From G032773895 sp965248935 (GTDB lineage: Bacteria; Pseudomonadota; Gammaproteobacteria; Pseudomonadales; Cellvibrionaceae), in contig OZ252214.1 of the NCBI GenBank assembly GCA_965248935.1, positions 4,340,001 through 4,404,000 on the forward strand: DNA of 64,000 bases. Direction: 5' to 3'. The stretch's first letter is position 1, and the number at the start of each line of letters is the position of its first letter. The notes beneath the pieces were generated by a model, which was given only the letters and a program-made list of their open reading frames with translations, ran no database searches and had not been told where the DNA came from. Of this stretch, positions 42,881-52,188 are shown one piece after another. The position numbers and the translations under genes were made by a program.

Positions 42881-43699
42881 AGGGGATTTCCTCCATTAAT
42901 CATTGTTTTTGTATGGTAGATCGATATTTACTGTTTTGCTAATTTATACCGTGTGTTCCGTTATTGCCGCACCCAAAAACTTTTACGGTAAAGAGTATCA
43001 TTTTTAGCCAGTTCTTCTTCTCTTGCATGATTTTCGGTACGCTTACGTTAATATAGAGCATTATCAATACAATTTCTTATTCGATTTACTCTTCACTCTA
43101 AGTCTTATGTTCAGTAAATATTCGCCTGAGGGTAAACGGAAGTCTTACACCATATTCATCTTTCGCTTTATTATCAAATTTTTGTCTAAGAATGATTATT
43201 TTTGCGACAGGAATAAAAGGGGACTTGGATTCCTTGCCATACAATCGAAAATAACGCCTGTTTGGTTTAATTGGAGCTAAATTAAGCAGCCCTCAATGTT
43301 CCTTTACCTTGCTATACGACGACCGGGTGACGTATTTGTTAATAAATTTAACATTAGCTTATAGAAACCCATTCGTCATTTTTTAGGAGGTATCTTTATG
43401 GCTTCAGTTTTGATGTAAAGGTTTTTTTGGCGTAGTTGTTTTCCTGTTGTCACCAAAAAATCTTTACAGTTTATTTGGCAAGGGAACTGTGAGTATTTAA
43501 AAATTTACTCATTTGATAACGCTGTGGAGAGAGGAGTGTAAAATAATTCGACATTTTTTTAAGGGAACAAATTTAAAAAACGTGAACTAAGTAACGTTAA
43601 GTTTTTAGGTTGGAGGTTTCATTCTTGCAGTTTTAAACGTATACAGCGTTTGTATGAAGGGTTAGGGAGAACGAGTATGCTGCGCTCTCCCAATATGAG
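42881..43699. other. Gene-poor region upstream of the DyP operon
   Basis: About 820 bp with no convincing gene. A plus-strand frame at 43023-43280 lacks a ribosome site and family features. The operon promoter should lie near 42900-42980. A strong Shine-Dalgarno (AGGAGG 43385) precedes a six-codon ORF at 43398-43418, with an inverted repeat TTTTTTGG/CCAAAAAA (43423-43460) after it. Confidence 0.5.
43398..43418 (+). other. Six-codon mini-ORF with perfect ribosome site
   Basis: ATG GCT TCA GTT TTG ATG TAA follows AGGAGG by 7 bp. The strength of the ribosome site is unusual for this window. It may be a leader peptide or the surviving start of a lost gene, since no reading frame follows for more than 1 kb. 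Confidence 0.35.
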
Positions 43700-44422
43700 C
43701 TAAATCACGGAGGGTTGTTTTTTTCTAAAGGCAACAATTAATGTTCCGGCCAAGAGTAAACTTAGTTGGCTAGGCTCTGGAATCGAAGAAATTATCTGTA
43801 ATGAAGAAAGGTTGTAGTATTGGGATTCTTCGGTTCGAGATGTTTCTATTCCGTTTACGTCATAGTGGATATGGCTTATAGACATTTGTCCCATTGATGG
43901 GCCAAGCCGGTCTGAATCATTTACGGTTAAGTCGAGCTGTTTCAAATAACTAGAGTCAATAAATTCTTGGTTTAGGACCATAATAAACCAGCTATAGGAA
44001 TAGTAAGAGTGTATCGAACTTCCATCTGTAAAATCTTCTACAAGTGTTGAAGAGTCAGATACTGTGAGCCAATCGTTAAAAAGACTTTCTCCTGAACTGT
44101 TTGTTGATGATAGATTAGCAACACCGATTCTGTCACGGGAAGTTGAATTACTTGTAATATGAGAGGAGGGTTGAAGCCCTGTAATCAAAGAGTGGTTATT
44201 GTTTGTCTCGCCGGTATATATAAGCTGTTCGTATCCACCTGCTAATGGAGAGCCCGCAGCTTCGTCAATATTTAAGCGAAACCAGCCGGAAATTGAGTTT
44301 CCATCTTCTGCTTCACCATATGCTTCTATACTGCCTGTGTAATTGATGTCTACAACTAATGCCTGCGAAAGAGTTGGTATAAAGAATACAGCAAAAATGA
44401 ATAATCTAAATTGTTTAATCAT
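43700..44422 (-). CDS. PEP-CTERM-sorted exported protein
   Basis: A 240-residue secreted protein with a signal peptide (MIKQFRLFIFAVFFIP to SQALV) and a C-terminal PEP-CTERM tripartite signal: IPEPSQLSLLLAGTLIVAFRKK, i.e. the PEP motif, a transmembrane stretch and basic residues. The middle is rich in Ser, Asn and Asp with no known domain. Such proteins are processed by exosortase and linked to extracellular polysaccharide. AAGGATA precedes ATG 44422. No exosortase is in the window. Confidence 0.88.
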   Translation of the reverse strand: MIKQFRLFIFAVFFIPTLSQALVVDINYTGSIEAYGEAEDGNSISGWFRLNIDEAAGSPLAGGYEQLIYTGETNNNHSLITGLQPSSHITSNSTSRDRIGVANLSSTNSSGESLFNDWLTVSDSSTLVEDFTDGSSIHSYYSYSWFIMVLNQEFIDSSYLKQLDLTVNDSDRLGPSMGQMSISHIHYDVNGIETSRTEESQYYNLSSLQIISSIPEPSQLSLLLAGTLIVAFRKKQPSVI

Positions 44423-44961
44423 GATTTTATCCTTTAGTTATTATTGGATTGCGAGCAACATTTCACCACCTGTTTTTATATGTTGCTAGGGTATTAATTT
44501 ATCATTTATTTTTTATAAAAACGATTTGGGAATTTGTAAGTAGTTTCGACATATTAAATGATTTTTTACCGTTAAAAACCATTTGGACGAATAACGGCTG
44601 TCGGTTGATTTTCACGACGAAATTAATATCGTTTTATCGTGCGTATTTGAGGGGGCTGTTTAAGGTAGATGGGTGAGTGAGGTTTTGGATTTATATCTGT
44701 ATGCATTATATAAAAATAGGCCGTAGATGCTAAGAAGGTTGTTTGTTAAAACACCCATTAGATTGTTGATTTCCTGGTATTCATAAACTTTTCGAGTCGT
44801 TTCTAAGTAGCGAAATCGAATGCAGAAATATTTAAAACATATGTTTTTATTTGGAGGTATTCATCTCAATTCTGAGATGAATACGGAACAAGGGACATTT
44901 TAATGTTGGATCAAAGTCGATATTGGCCTGAGCTAGTGTGGGCTAAAGTTAGTACCGAATT
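44423..44961. other. Intergenic region between the PEP-CTERM gene and the csp terminator
   Basis: No supported gene; a plus-strand frame at 44449-44676 has no ribosome site. It contains the perfect hairpin at 44857-44884 and must hold the PEP-CTERM gene promoter. Confidence 0.5.
44857..44884. repeat. Perfect 12-bp inverted repeat
   Basis: GTATTCATCTCA and TGAGATGAATAC are separated by ATTC. There is no T-run on either side, so it is not a standard terminator. It may be an operator or a structured RNA element. Confidence 0.7.
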
Positions 44962-44994
44962 AAAAAAGGCAGCTCTAATCAGGAGCTGCCTTTT
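44962..44994. terminator. Terminator after the cold-shock gene (bidirectional)
   Basis: GGCAGCTC (44968-44975) and GAGCTGCC (44983-44990) form a perfect stem flanked by A6 and T4. On the minus strand it ends the csp transcript about 40 bp after the stop codon. Confidence 0.92.
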
Positions 44995-45036
44995 CAATAT
45001 CAACTCACAAAGTGATTTTGTGAGAAGATAGAATGC

Positions 45037-45246
45037 TTAAAGAACGACGATATCTTCAGCTTGTGGACCTTTTTGGCCGTTAGTCACTTTAAACTCTACT
45101 TGCTGACCTTCAGCAAGTGTTTTGAAACCTGAACCGCTGATCGCGCTGAAGTGTGCAAACACATCAGGGCCAGAAGATTGCTCAATAAACCCAAAACCCT
45201 TTGTTTCGTTGAACCACTTAACAGTGCCAGTAACTTTGTCAGACAT
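45037..45246 (-). CDS. Cold-shock protein, CspA family
   Basis: A 69-residue single OB-fold RNA chaperone. RNP1 (KGFGFIEQ) and RNP2 (VFAHFSAI) are present, with the start GTVKWFNETKG. AGGGTA lies upstream of ATG 45246. A gene-free stretch of nearly 600 bp upstream leaves room for the long leader typical of cold-regulated csp genes. It is monocistronic with a strong terminator. Confidence 0.97.
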   Translation of the reverse strand: MSDKVTGTVKWFNETKGFGFIEQSSGPDVFAHFSAISGSGFKTLAEGQQVEFKVTNGQKGPQAEDIVVL

Positions 45247-45839
45247 AAATGTACCCTAATAATAAACAAGTAAGTTGTTGTAGCCTTAAAAAGGCGATTT
45301 GCCGGAATTCGAGCTATTACTTATTAAACTACAGGACGAGGCACTAATATGGAAACTTCGAAACGGTAAATAAATATAGGGCTTCTTCCGACGGCCCAAA
45401 TTGTAGATGCCTCTATGCATATGTCAATTCCTAATTGCAAAAAATTTAACTATTCCTTAAATAGCACTCTACTTTGCTTGAGGAATCCGGTGTAGTCTAT
45501 CTAGCAGGGTGTCGGGGTGTTGATTCTTGCACCCTAATAATGATTTTAGGGCCTAAAGTAAACTGTTGTCGTCTGAGTTGCCTTAAAGGCGTTGCTGGGT
45601 TTTGGTATGTATTTAAGAGATTTTTTATAGTTGTAGATTCTTAATACCAACGGATAATAGCAACGGAAGATGAGATCGCTTGCGCAGAATTAGTTCGAAG
45701 GTTAGAAACCTTCCGAAAGCGAGAGGTATACTTAGCTTAATGCAGAGACTCCCTAGATAAAAGTGGTAAACTGCGACATAGTGACGCTAGCAACAGCTCT
45801 CACAGTAATCCACACTCCCACTTCAAATATAATTAAGAA
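45247..45839. other. Divergent csp/sbcB intergenic region
   Basis: No supported gene; a minus-strand frame at 45753-46106 is the shadow of sbcB. It should hold the csp promoter and leader and the sbcB promoter. No confident promoter elements were picked. Confidence 0.5.
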
Positions 45840-47276
45840 ATGAAAACTTTCTATTGGCACGATTATGAAACCTGGGGTGCCAATCCCATGGTGGACCGTC
45901 CGTCGCAGTTTGCGGGGGTACGTACTGATGAGAATCTTAATATCATTGGCGACCCTTTGGTTCTTTACTGCAAACCTCCCGTTGATATTTGGCCTAACCC
46001 GGAAGCCTGTTTGGTGACAGGAATAACCCCTCAGCAAGCTGAGCGAGAGGGGCTTTCTGAGCCAGAGTTTATTGCAAAGGTTCATCACGAATTTGTCCAG
46101 CCTCACACCTGTGGGGTGGGCTATAACTCTATTCGATTTGATGATGAAGTCACTCGATTTACTCTGTACCGTAATTTTTATGACCCTTACGAAAGGGAAT
46201 GGCGAAACGGTAATTCGCGGTGGGATATTATCGATATGATTCGATTGACCTACGCGGTCCGTCCTGAAGGCATTGAGTGGCCAATGGTCGATGGGAAACC
46301 GAGCTTTAAGCTCGAATTATTAACTCAGGCAAATGGTATATCTCACCAGTCTGCTCATGATGCCTATTCTGATGTTGCGGCGACTATTGAAATGGCTAAA
46401 TTAATTCGAACTCGAAAGCCGGATTTGTATAACTATGTTGTTAAATACAAGGCTAAAAGAGTTGTATCGGGTTTGATCGACTTTAAAAATAGAAAACCCT
46501 TACTGCATATTTCTTCGCGTTTTTCGTCTGAGCGAGGGTGTGCTGGGTTGGTGGTTCCCCTGGCTATGCACCCTACCAATAGCAATGCGGTAATTGTTTA
46601 TGACCTATCCGTGGACCCCTCTCCGTTGGTTACGCTTTCTGCGGAAGAAATACGGAGCCGGGTTTTTGTTTCTAACGATGACTTACCTGAAGGTGTGGAT
46701 AGGTTGCCTTTAAAGCTTATACACCTTAACAAATGCCCTATCTTGGCAACGCCAAAATTAGTGGACGAACACATGCAGAAGCGAATTGGGTTAGATAAAA
46801 GTCTGTGTGAGCGGCACTGGCAAAAGATAAAAACCATGGATATTGAGGCTAAGTTAAAAGCGATGTACCAGCTTGAGAGTTTTCCACCTAAAAAGGATGT
46901 AGAACAAAAACTCTATGATGGGTTTTTAAATGATGCTGACAAAGCCTTGGCGACTACATTAAGGAGTACAGACTTGGCCGGTTTGGCTGAGCAAAACTTT
47001 GTTTTTAATGATGCCAGATTAAATCAAATGGTGCCTTTATATAAAGGAAGGCACGGTTATTCGTTTTTAAGTGAGAACGAACAGCAGGGTTGGAATGAAT
47101 ATGTAGGGCGCAGTTTGTTAGAAGGCGGGGAGGGTAAGCTTTCTTATAGTGAAGTAGTTGAGAGGATTAAACTGCTGCAATCCGATGTTGATATGACGCC
47201 TGAACATTTGGCCATACTGGCTGAGTGTGCAGCCTATGTGGATACTCAGGCTAAGAAATACATTGAGGTGAATTAG
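45840..47276 (+). CDS. sbcB: Exodeoxyribonuclease I
   Basis: Degrades single-stranded DNA 3' to 5' in repair and recombination. The 478 residues match the family. The DEDDh exonuclease motifs are visible: HDYETWG (Exo I; Asp8, Glu10), GYNSIRFDDEVTR (Exo II) and SAHDAYSDV (Exo III). An SH3-like and a helical C-terminal domain follow. Start at ATG 45840; the ribosome site is weak. Confidence 0.97.
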   Translation: MKTFYWHDYETWGANPMVDRPSQFAGVRTDENLNIIGDPLVLYCKPPVDIWPNPEACLVTGITPQQAEREGLSEPEFIAKVHHEFVQPHTCGVGYNSIRFDDEVTRFTLYRNFYDPYEREWRNGNSRWDIIDMIRLTYAVRPEGIEWPMVDGKPSFKLELLTQANGISHQSAHDAYSDVAATIEMAKLIRTRKPDLYNYVVKYKAKRVVSGLIDFKNRKPLLHISSRFSSERGCAGLVVPLAMHPTNSNAVIVYDLSVDPSPLVTLSAEEIRSRVFVSNDDLPEGVDRLPLKLIHLNKCPILATPKLVDEHMQKRIGLDKSLCERHWQKIKTMDIEAKLKAMYQLESFPPKKDVEQKLYDGFLNDADKALATTLRSTDLAGLAEQNFVFNDARLNQMVPLYKGRHGYSFLSENEQQGWNEYVGRSLLEGGEGKLSYSEVVERIKLLQSDVDMTPEHLAILAECAAYVDTQAKKYIEVN

Positions 47277-47350
47277 TTGTATTGGTTGTAGTGACTCAGA
47301 CTTAATCTGGGTTGGTTCGAACTCGATTTTACAGGCAAGTGTCAGCTTGA

Positions 47351-48247
47351 CTAGATTTTTTCTAGCTCAATGTCGAATTTCCCTTTTGCTAATCGTGCTT
47401 GGTAAATTTTTGCGTTAGAGTAATCTTCTTTTACGATAGCGGTGATGTGTTTTTTATAGGACTCTTCTGTTCGTAACCCAAAAATAACGGCTGAAATATC
47501 GCTTCTTTCAAATGTAAGGTCGTCAACCCACTCGTCAACGTTTTCAGAAACAGAATGTGGGTTACCTGTTTCTCTAAAGCAGCGCCATTCTTGTTCAAGT
47601 TTGTTTAGAGGTGGTTTAACTAGGAGTTTTTCTTCGAAGTGCTCTGTGGACTTGTCTTTAAGGTTGTATAAAAGCGCACTTATTTGGTCTTTTAAGCTTG
47701 TGATTTCCGGTCTAACTACGCCGTATTCAATGTGTTTTGGGGCTTTGAAAATGGAATATTCACTGGCATCAAAGCGAATCACTAACCCTCTGTGCTGGTC
47801 CGCAAAGCGCTGCCAGGCGCTACCGTTCTCTGGGCGAGTCGAAAAACAGCAGATACGTGTTTTCTTACAATAGGCTTGCCAAGCTGCTTTGATGTTTGTT
47901 AATACCTCGATGCGGTGGTCAACCATTTTTGACAACAACTCTTTTAGGACGGGTTCTGCTTCTTCATGGGAAGCAAACCTATCATCGTCACGCCAACGTT
48001 TTATGGCATTAATAAGGGGGGTGTCGCCTTTTGGGTACTCATTGGCAAATATCATACCTGCGGATAGTTTGATAACAGATTTAATCAGTATATCCTTGTC
48101 AAAGTTAAACTCTGTAAGGTGGTCAAGCTCTAGGGCATCGTCGAATACTGAAGGTGAACTCCAGCGAAGACTTCTGGAAGATAGTGCTTTCTTGGCCGTT
48201 TCGGCAGAGCAAAACTTATACAATTTGTCTGGCGTTGAGTCGCTCAC
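47351..48247 (-). CDS. DUF2971 protein
   Basis: A 298-residue protein starting at GTG 48247 with AAGGGAA upstream. LYKFCSAETAKKALSSRSLRWSSPSVFDDALE at the N-terminus and CCFSTRPENGSAWQRFADQHRGLVIRFD in the centre are characteristic of DUF2971; in that family such residues line a possible ADP-ribosyl or nucleotide pocket, but no function is proven. It converges on sbcB and is divergent from pyrB. Confidence 0.85.
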   Translation of the reverse strand: MSDSTPDKLYKFCSAETAKKALSSRSLRWSSPSVFDDALELDHLTEFNFDKDILIKSVIKLSAGMIFANEYPKGDTPLINAIKRWRDDDRFASHEEAEPVLKELLSKMVDHRIEVLTNIKAAWQAYCKKTRICCFSTRPENGSAWQRFADQHRGLVIRFDASEYSIFKAPKHIEYGVVRPEITSLKDQISALLYNLKDKSTEHFEEKLLVKPPLNKLEQEWRCFRETGNPHSVSENVDEWVDDLTFERSDISAVIFGLRTEESYKKHITAIVKEDYSNAKIYQARLAKGKFDIELEKI

Positions 48248-48465
48248 TGTGTTCCCTTGTTTAAAGAAAATTGTTTTTTTTTATGCTGTTGGAGGCCAAA
48301 ACCTGCATAGTTTCTATTTGCTTTTTCTGTTTTTCCAGCCTTATAAGCTTAGACTTTAATTTTTGGCCTTGCTTATTCATTCCTATTTTCTTTTCATTTT
48401 TTATTACCGTTTCTTGAGCTGCATTGGTAGAATAGCGCGCAGTTTTATGGAGTGAGGAGTTAATT

Positions 48466-49482
48466 GTGGATTTTGCCGGAGCCCATATTCTTTCCGTCGA
48501 TCAGTTCGAGCGGGAAGACATAGAAAATATTTTTGCCGTGGCCGACACTATGGAGCCCTATGCGTTGAGATATAAGGTGACTCGCGTACTTGAGGGTGCA
48601 ATTCTTGGAAATATGTTTTTTGAACCGAGTACCCGGACAAGAGTGAGCTTTGGCTGCGCGTTTAACTTGTTAGGGGGAGAGGTGAGAGAAACCACGGGGA
48701 TAAAAAGCTCTGCTATTGCGAAGGGGGAGTCCCTTTATGATACTGCTCGGGTATTGTCTGGATACTCGGATGTAATTTGTATGCGTCATCCAGAAGAGGG
48801 TTCGGTAAGTGAGTTTGCCGTAGCGAGTCGGGTTCCTGTTATCAATGGTGGCGACGGGGCGAACGAACACCCGAGTCAGGCATTACTTGACCTCTATACC
48901 ATTCAGAAGGAAGTGAAGGATAAAGGTGGTAGCCTCGATGGGTTGCGTATTGCCATGATTGGCGACCTGAAATATGGCCGGACGGTTCACTCTCTTAGCC
49001 GCCTTCTTCGCCTGTATAAAAACCTCCAGATTTTGCTTGTTTCTCCCGTTGAATTGGCTATGCCGGAAGATCATGTGGAAGCACTTAAGGGCGCGGGGCA
49101 CGAGGTCATTATTTCATCGGACTTAGCTGATAGTATCCAGCATGTGGATATTGTCTATTCCACTCGAATTCAGGAAGAACGCTTTAATTCGAAAGAAGAG
49201 GCTGATCTCTATCGTGGCCGTTTCCGCCTTAATCAAGCTATTTACACTCAATATTGTGAGCCCAATACGGTGATTATGCACCCCTTGCCTAGAGATTCTC
49301 GGTCAGGGGCGAATGAGCTAGACAATGATCTTAACCAGAATCCTAAATTGGCTATATTCCGTCAGGCAGACAACGGTGTTTTAGTCAGAATGGCTCTGTT
49401 CGCCATGATCTTAGATGTGGTGGAGCAAGTGGATAAGTGCGCACGTTCTGTTAATTGGTATCATGCGCGTCGAGGTGGTTAG
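48466..49482 (+). CDS. pyrB: Aspartate carbamoyltransferase catalytic subunit
   Basis: Condenses carbamoyl phosphate with aspartate in pyrimidine synthesis. The 338 residues contain the carbamoyl-phosphate loop FEPSTRTRVSF, the HPSQALLDL motif and MHPLPRDSR near the C-terminus. GGAG precedes GTG 48466. No pyrI or pyrC is adjacent; it stands alone between a DUF2971 gene and a convergent diguanylate cyclase. Confidence 0.96.
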   Translation: MDFAGAHILSVDQFEREDIENIFAVADTMEPYALRYKVTRVLEGAILGNMFFEPSTRTRVSFGCAFNLLGGEVRETTGIKSSAIAKGESLYDTARVLSGYSDVICMRHPEEGSVSEFAVASRVPVINGGDGANEHPSQALLDLYTIQKEVKDKGGSLDGLRIAMIGDLKYGRTVHSLSRLLRLYKNLQILLVSPVELAMPEDHVEALKGAGHEVIISSDLADSIQHVDIVYSTRIQEERFNSKEEADLYRGRFRLNQAIYTQYCEPNTVIMHPLPRDSRSGANELDNDLNQNPKLAIFRQADNGVLVRMALFAMILDVVEQVDKCARSVNWYHARRGG

Positions 49483-49499
49483 GCTGATATAAAAAGGTG

Positions 49500-50780
49500 C
49501 TAAGTCAAGAAGTGGTTCACCTTAGCGATTAGCTTATGGTGTTCTAAGGGCTTCTGTAGGCACGCATTGGCATGGACTCGTCTGCCAAACTTTTTCAGCT
49601 CAGCTTTGTCGCAAACGGATACCAATATGACAGGAATGGACGCTGTTTCTTGCTCTTCTCTCAGTGTTTTACACACGTTGTAGCCATTCACTCCTGGCAG
49701 GTAAATATCCAGTATAATTATATCGGGTTTCAAGTCTTTGGCGATGCTCAAACACTCTTCACCGCTTCCCGTACTAACAATAGTGCTGTGTCCTTTCAAT
49801 GTATCGGTAATGATGTCGATGCTCGTTTCATCGTCGTCAACCACTAGAATCGTATTATGGGGACAGTAGAGTTCGACTGTTGAACGGTTTCGTCCATATT
49901 GCTTTGATTTGTAGAGGGCCTTATCGGCAAGGTCTATTTGTTGTTGAAGGCTTGAGCCTGTGGTGAAATTCACAACACTACATCCAATGCTGACAGTTAC
50001 CCGGTCACTGGTTGTCGAGGCCCTGTGCTTGATATTGAGCTTTTCAATAATTTTACGGATATGTTCAGCAACATGCTTTGCGCCTTGTTCATGAGTTTTG
50101 GGTAGAATGACGATAAACTCTTCACCACCATATCGAGCGACTACGTCGGAGGGGCGATTCAGGCATTTGGTCAATGCAGAAGAAACCAATTTGATACATT
50201 CGTCCCCAGCAGGGTGTCCGTAGTAATCGTTGTAGAGTTTAAAGTGGTCAATATCCAACAGTAGAATTGCGAGAGGCTCCTTACTACGAGTGGCAGACTT
50301 CCAGTGTTCGATTGCCTTTTCCTCAAATGTTCGTCGGTTGAAAAGTTGGGTAAGGCTATCTCTTTGGCTCAGAATCTTTAACTCTGCGTTAAGCGTATTG
50401 AGCTGATCGCGCATTGCTGTAATGCGCTCCATTGCGCCAATCTTTGCTTTTAGTATCACTTGGCTTACAGGTTTGATGAGGTAGTCGTCTCCTCCGGCTT
50501 CGATTCCTTGTTGGAGGTCTTCATCTTCGTTCTTGCCGGTGACAAATATGATGGGAATCCAGTGTTCGCCCAGCCATTCTCGGATTAAGCGTGTGGTCTC
50601 AAAACCGTCTAACCCTGGCATCTCAACATCCATGATGATCATATCCACCGGGGTATTATCGACGATTTGCATCGCCTCCTCACCGCTACATGCGATTAAG
50701 GGCTCATGTCCAAATGCTCGGATATAGCTGCACATGGCGTGTCGTAAAGTAGCGCTGTCTTCAACAAGAAGTATTTTCAT
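49500..50780 (-). CDS. REC-GGDEF-REC diguanylate cyclase response regulator
   Basis: A 426-residue cytoplasmic signalling protein. The N-terminal receiver (1-120) has the phospho-acceptor in MIIMDVEMPGLDG. The GGDEF domain (about 150-305) contains the intact active site YGGEEF and the DSLTQLFNRRTFE start, so it should make cyclic di-GMP. A second receiver (about 310-426; IIILDIYLPGVNG) follows. The order differs from PleD (REC-REC-GGDEF). Two inputs may gate the cyclase. No histidine kinase lies nearby. It converges on pyrB. Confidence 0.94.
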   Translation of the reverse strand: MKILLVEDSATLRHAMCSYIRAFGHEPLIACSGEEAMQIVDNTPVDMIIMDVEMPGLDGFETTRLIREWLGEHWIPIIFVTGKNEDEDLQQGIEAGGDDYLIKPVSQVILKAKIGAMERITAMRDQLNTLNAELKILSQRDSLTQLFNRRTFEEKAIEHWKSATRSKEPLAILLLDIDHFKLYNDYYGHPAGDECIKLVSSALTKCLNRPSDVVARYGGEEFIVILPKTHEQGAKHVAEHIRKIIEKLNIKHRASTTSDRVTVSIGCSVVNFTTGSSLQQQIDLADKALYKSKQYGRNRSTVELYCPHNTILVVDDDETSIDIITDTLKGHSTIVSTGSGEECLSIAKDLKPDIIILDIYLPGVNGYNVCKTLREEQETASIPVILVSVCDKAELKKFGRRVHANACLQKPLEHHKLIAKVNHFLT

Positions 50781-50972
50781 TCAGAGGTAGGCGCTCAGTA
50801 CGCCAGTTATCCTAAAATTTGTTGGGTATTGAATTTAAGTCTACCACAGGAGGGGGGAAACGCTGGGGATAGGGCATAAACGTTTCATATAAGCACATAA
50901 AAGGTAAATAAGTTGACTAAATTGTCGGTATAATTCGCCATTTTTTATTGATGCGGGGGAAGGGGAGAGCTA

Positions 50973-52133
50973 ATGTCAGAGTTTGATGAAATTCGTCCAT
51001 ATAATGATGCCGAAATGGAAGAAGTACTCGTGTCTTTATTGTCAGATAACGAATTTTTGGATGTAATAGCTGCGTTAAAGCTGCCAAGGCTAGGCAAATA
51101 CATCAAGTATATTCTCCGCCCTATAATTCGTAAACGACTTCTCTTGGAGCTTCAGGGAGTGAAGGGAGTTACGGATTTTCAGGCTCATATCGAGTCCTAC
51201 ATGGGCAAATTGCTCAATCGTACAGTGACTCATTTATCTGTTTCAGGGTTGGAGCATCTCAATAAAGATCAGGCATATCTGTTTATTAGTAATCATCGAG
51301 ATATTGCTATGGACCCAGCGTTCGTAAATTGGGCGTTATTCCACAACGGTTTCAGTACTCTGAGAATTGCTATTGGAGACAATTTATTAACTAAGCCTTT
51401 TGCTTCAAAGCTGATGAGGTTGAATAAAAGCTTTATTGTTAATCGGTCTGCCACTGCGCCGAGAGAGAGATTTAAGGCAGCTAAGCTCCTATCGAAATAC
51501 ATTCAACACTCAAGAGCAGAAGATAATGAAAATATTTGGATCGCTCAGCGAGAAGGGCGGGCAAAAGACGGCATTGATAAAACTAATGCTGCGATTATCA
51601 ATATGATTGTGCTGAGCAAGCCTAAATCTCAGGAACTTGCTGAATATATTGAACAGTGCAAAATCGTTCCTGTGAGTATTTCTTATGAATATGACCCTTG
51701 TGACGAAGCTAAGGCGAGGGAACTCTACCATCGTGAAGAACAGGGTGACTATATAAAGGAAGAACATGAAGATGTGCAAAGCATTGCGATGGGGCTATCA
51801 GGGTATAAAGGAGCTGTGCATGTATCGTTTGCCCCCCCTTTAAATGCGCCCTTTGATAACATTGATGACGTGGCGGTGGAATTGGATCGTCAAATCAACG
51901 GAAACTATGTTTTACACCCAACAAACTGTTTTGCTTATGAAATGTTAGAGGGTTGCGCTCCAGATGTGCTTGTTGGAGAAAGTCAAAAAGAATTTTCCAG
52001 TCAGCATTGGCAGCAAGAAAGAGAGCAGTTTTTAGCCAGGGTTGATAGAATTGATGAAAAGTGGAAAAACATTTTTCTTAAAGGTTATGCTAATCCTATT
52101 TACCATAAGCTAACTAAAAATAAATTAGTCTAG
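50973..52133 (+). CDS. PlsC-like glycerolipid acyltransferase
   Basis: A 386-residue protein with the acyltransferase motifs ISNHRDIAMDP (block I; NHRD in place of NHxxxxD spacing) and WIAQREGRAKDG (block III). These transfer acyl groups to glycerol-3-phosphate derivatives; the substrate here is unclear. GGGGAGAG precedes ATG 50973. dinG follows 55 bp downstream. Confidence 0.85.
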   Translation: MSEFDEIRPYNDAEMEEVLVSLLSDNEFLDVIAALKLPRLGKYIKYILRPIIRKRLLLELQGVKGVTDFQAHIESYMGKLLNRTVTHLSVSGLEHLNKDQAYLFISNHRDIAMDPAFVNWALFHNGFSTLRIAIGDNLLTKPFASKLMRLNKSFIVNRSATAPRERFKAAKLLSKYIQHSRAEDNENIWIAQREGRAKDGIDKTNAAIINMIVLSKPKSQELAEYIEQCKIVPVSISYEYDPCDEAKARELYHREEQGDYIKEEHEDVQSIAMGLSGYKGAVHVSFAPPLNAPFDNIDDVAVELDRQINGNYVLHPTNCFAYEMLEGCAPDVLVGESQKEFSSQHWQQEREQFLARVDRIDEKWKNIFLKGYANPIYHKLTKNKLV

Positions 52134-52188
52134 AGGTTGTCAGTTTAATTATGTCAATAGACTCTGGTTTGTATTTCGGTGAAAGCTC

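Noticed and set aside
43023..43280. Plus-strand frame of 85 codons upstream of the DyP operon
   Set aside because: Phe-rich random-looking composition, no start signal; region is better explained as promoter DNA.
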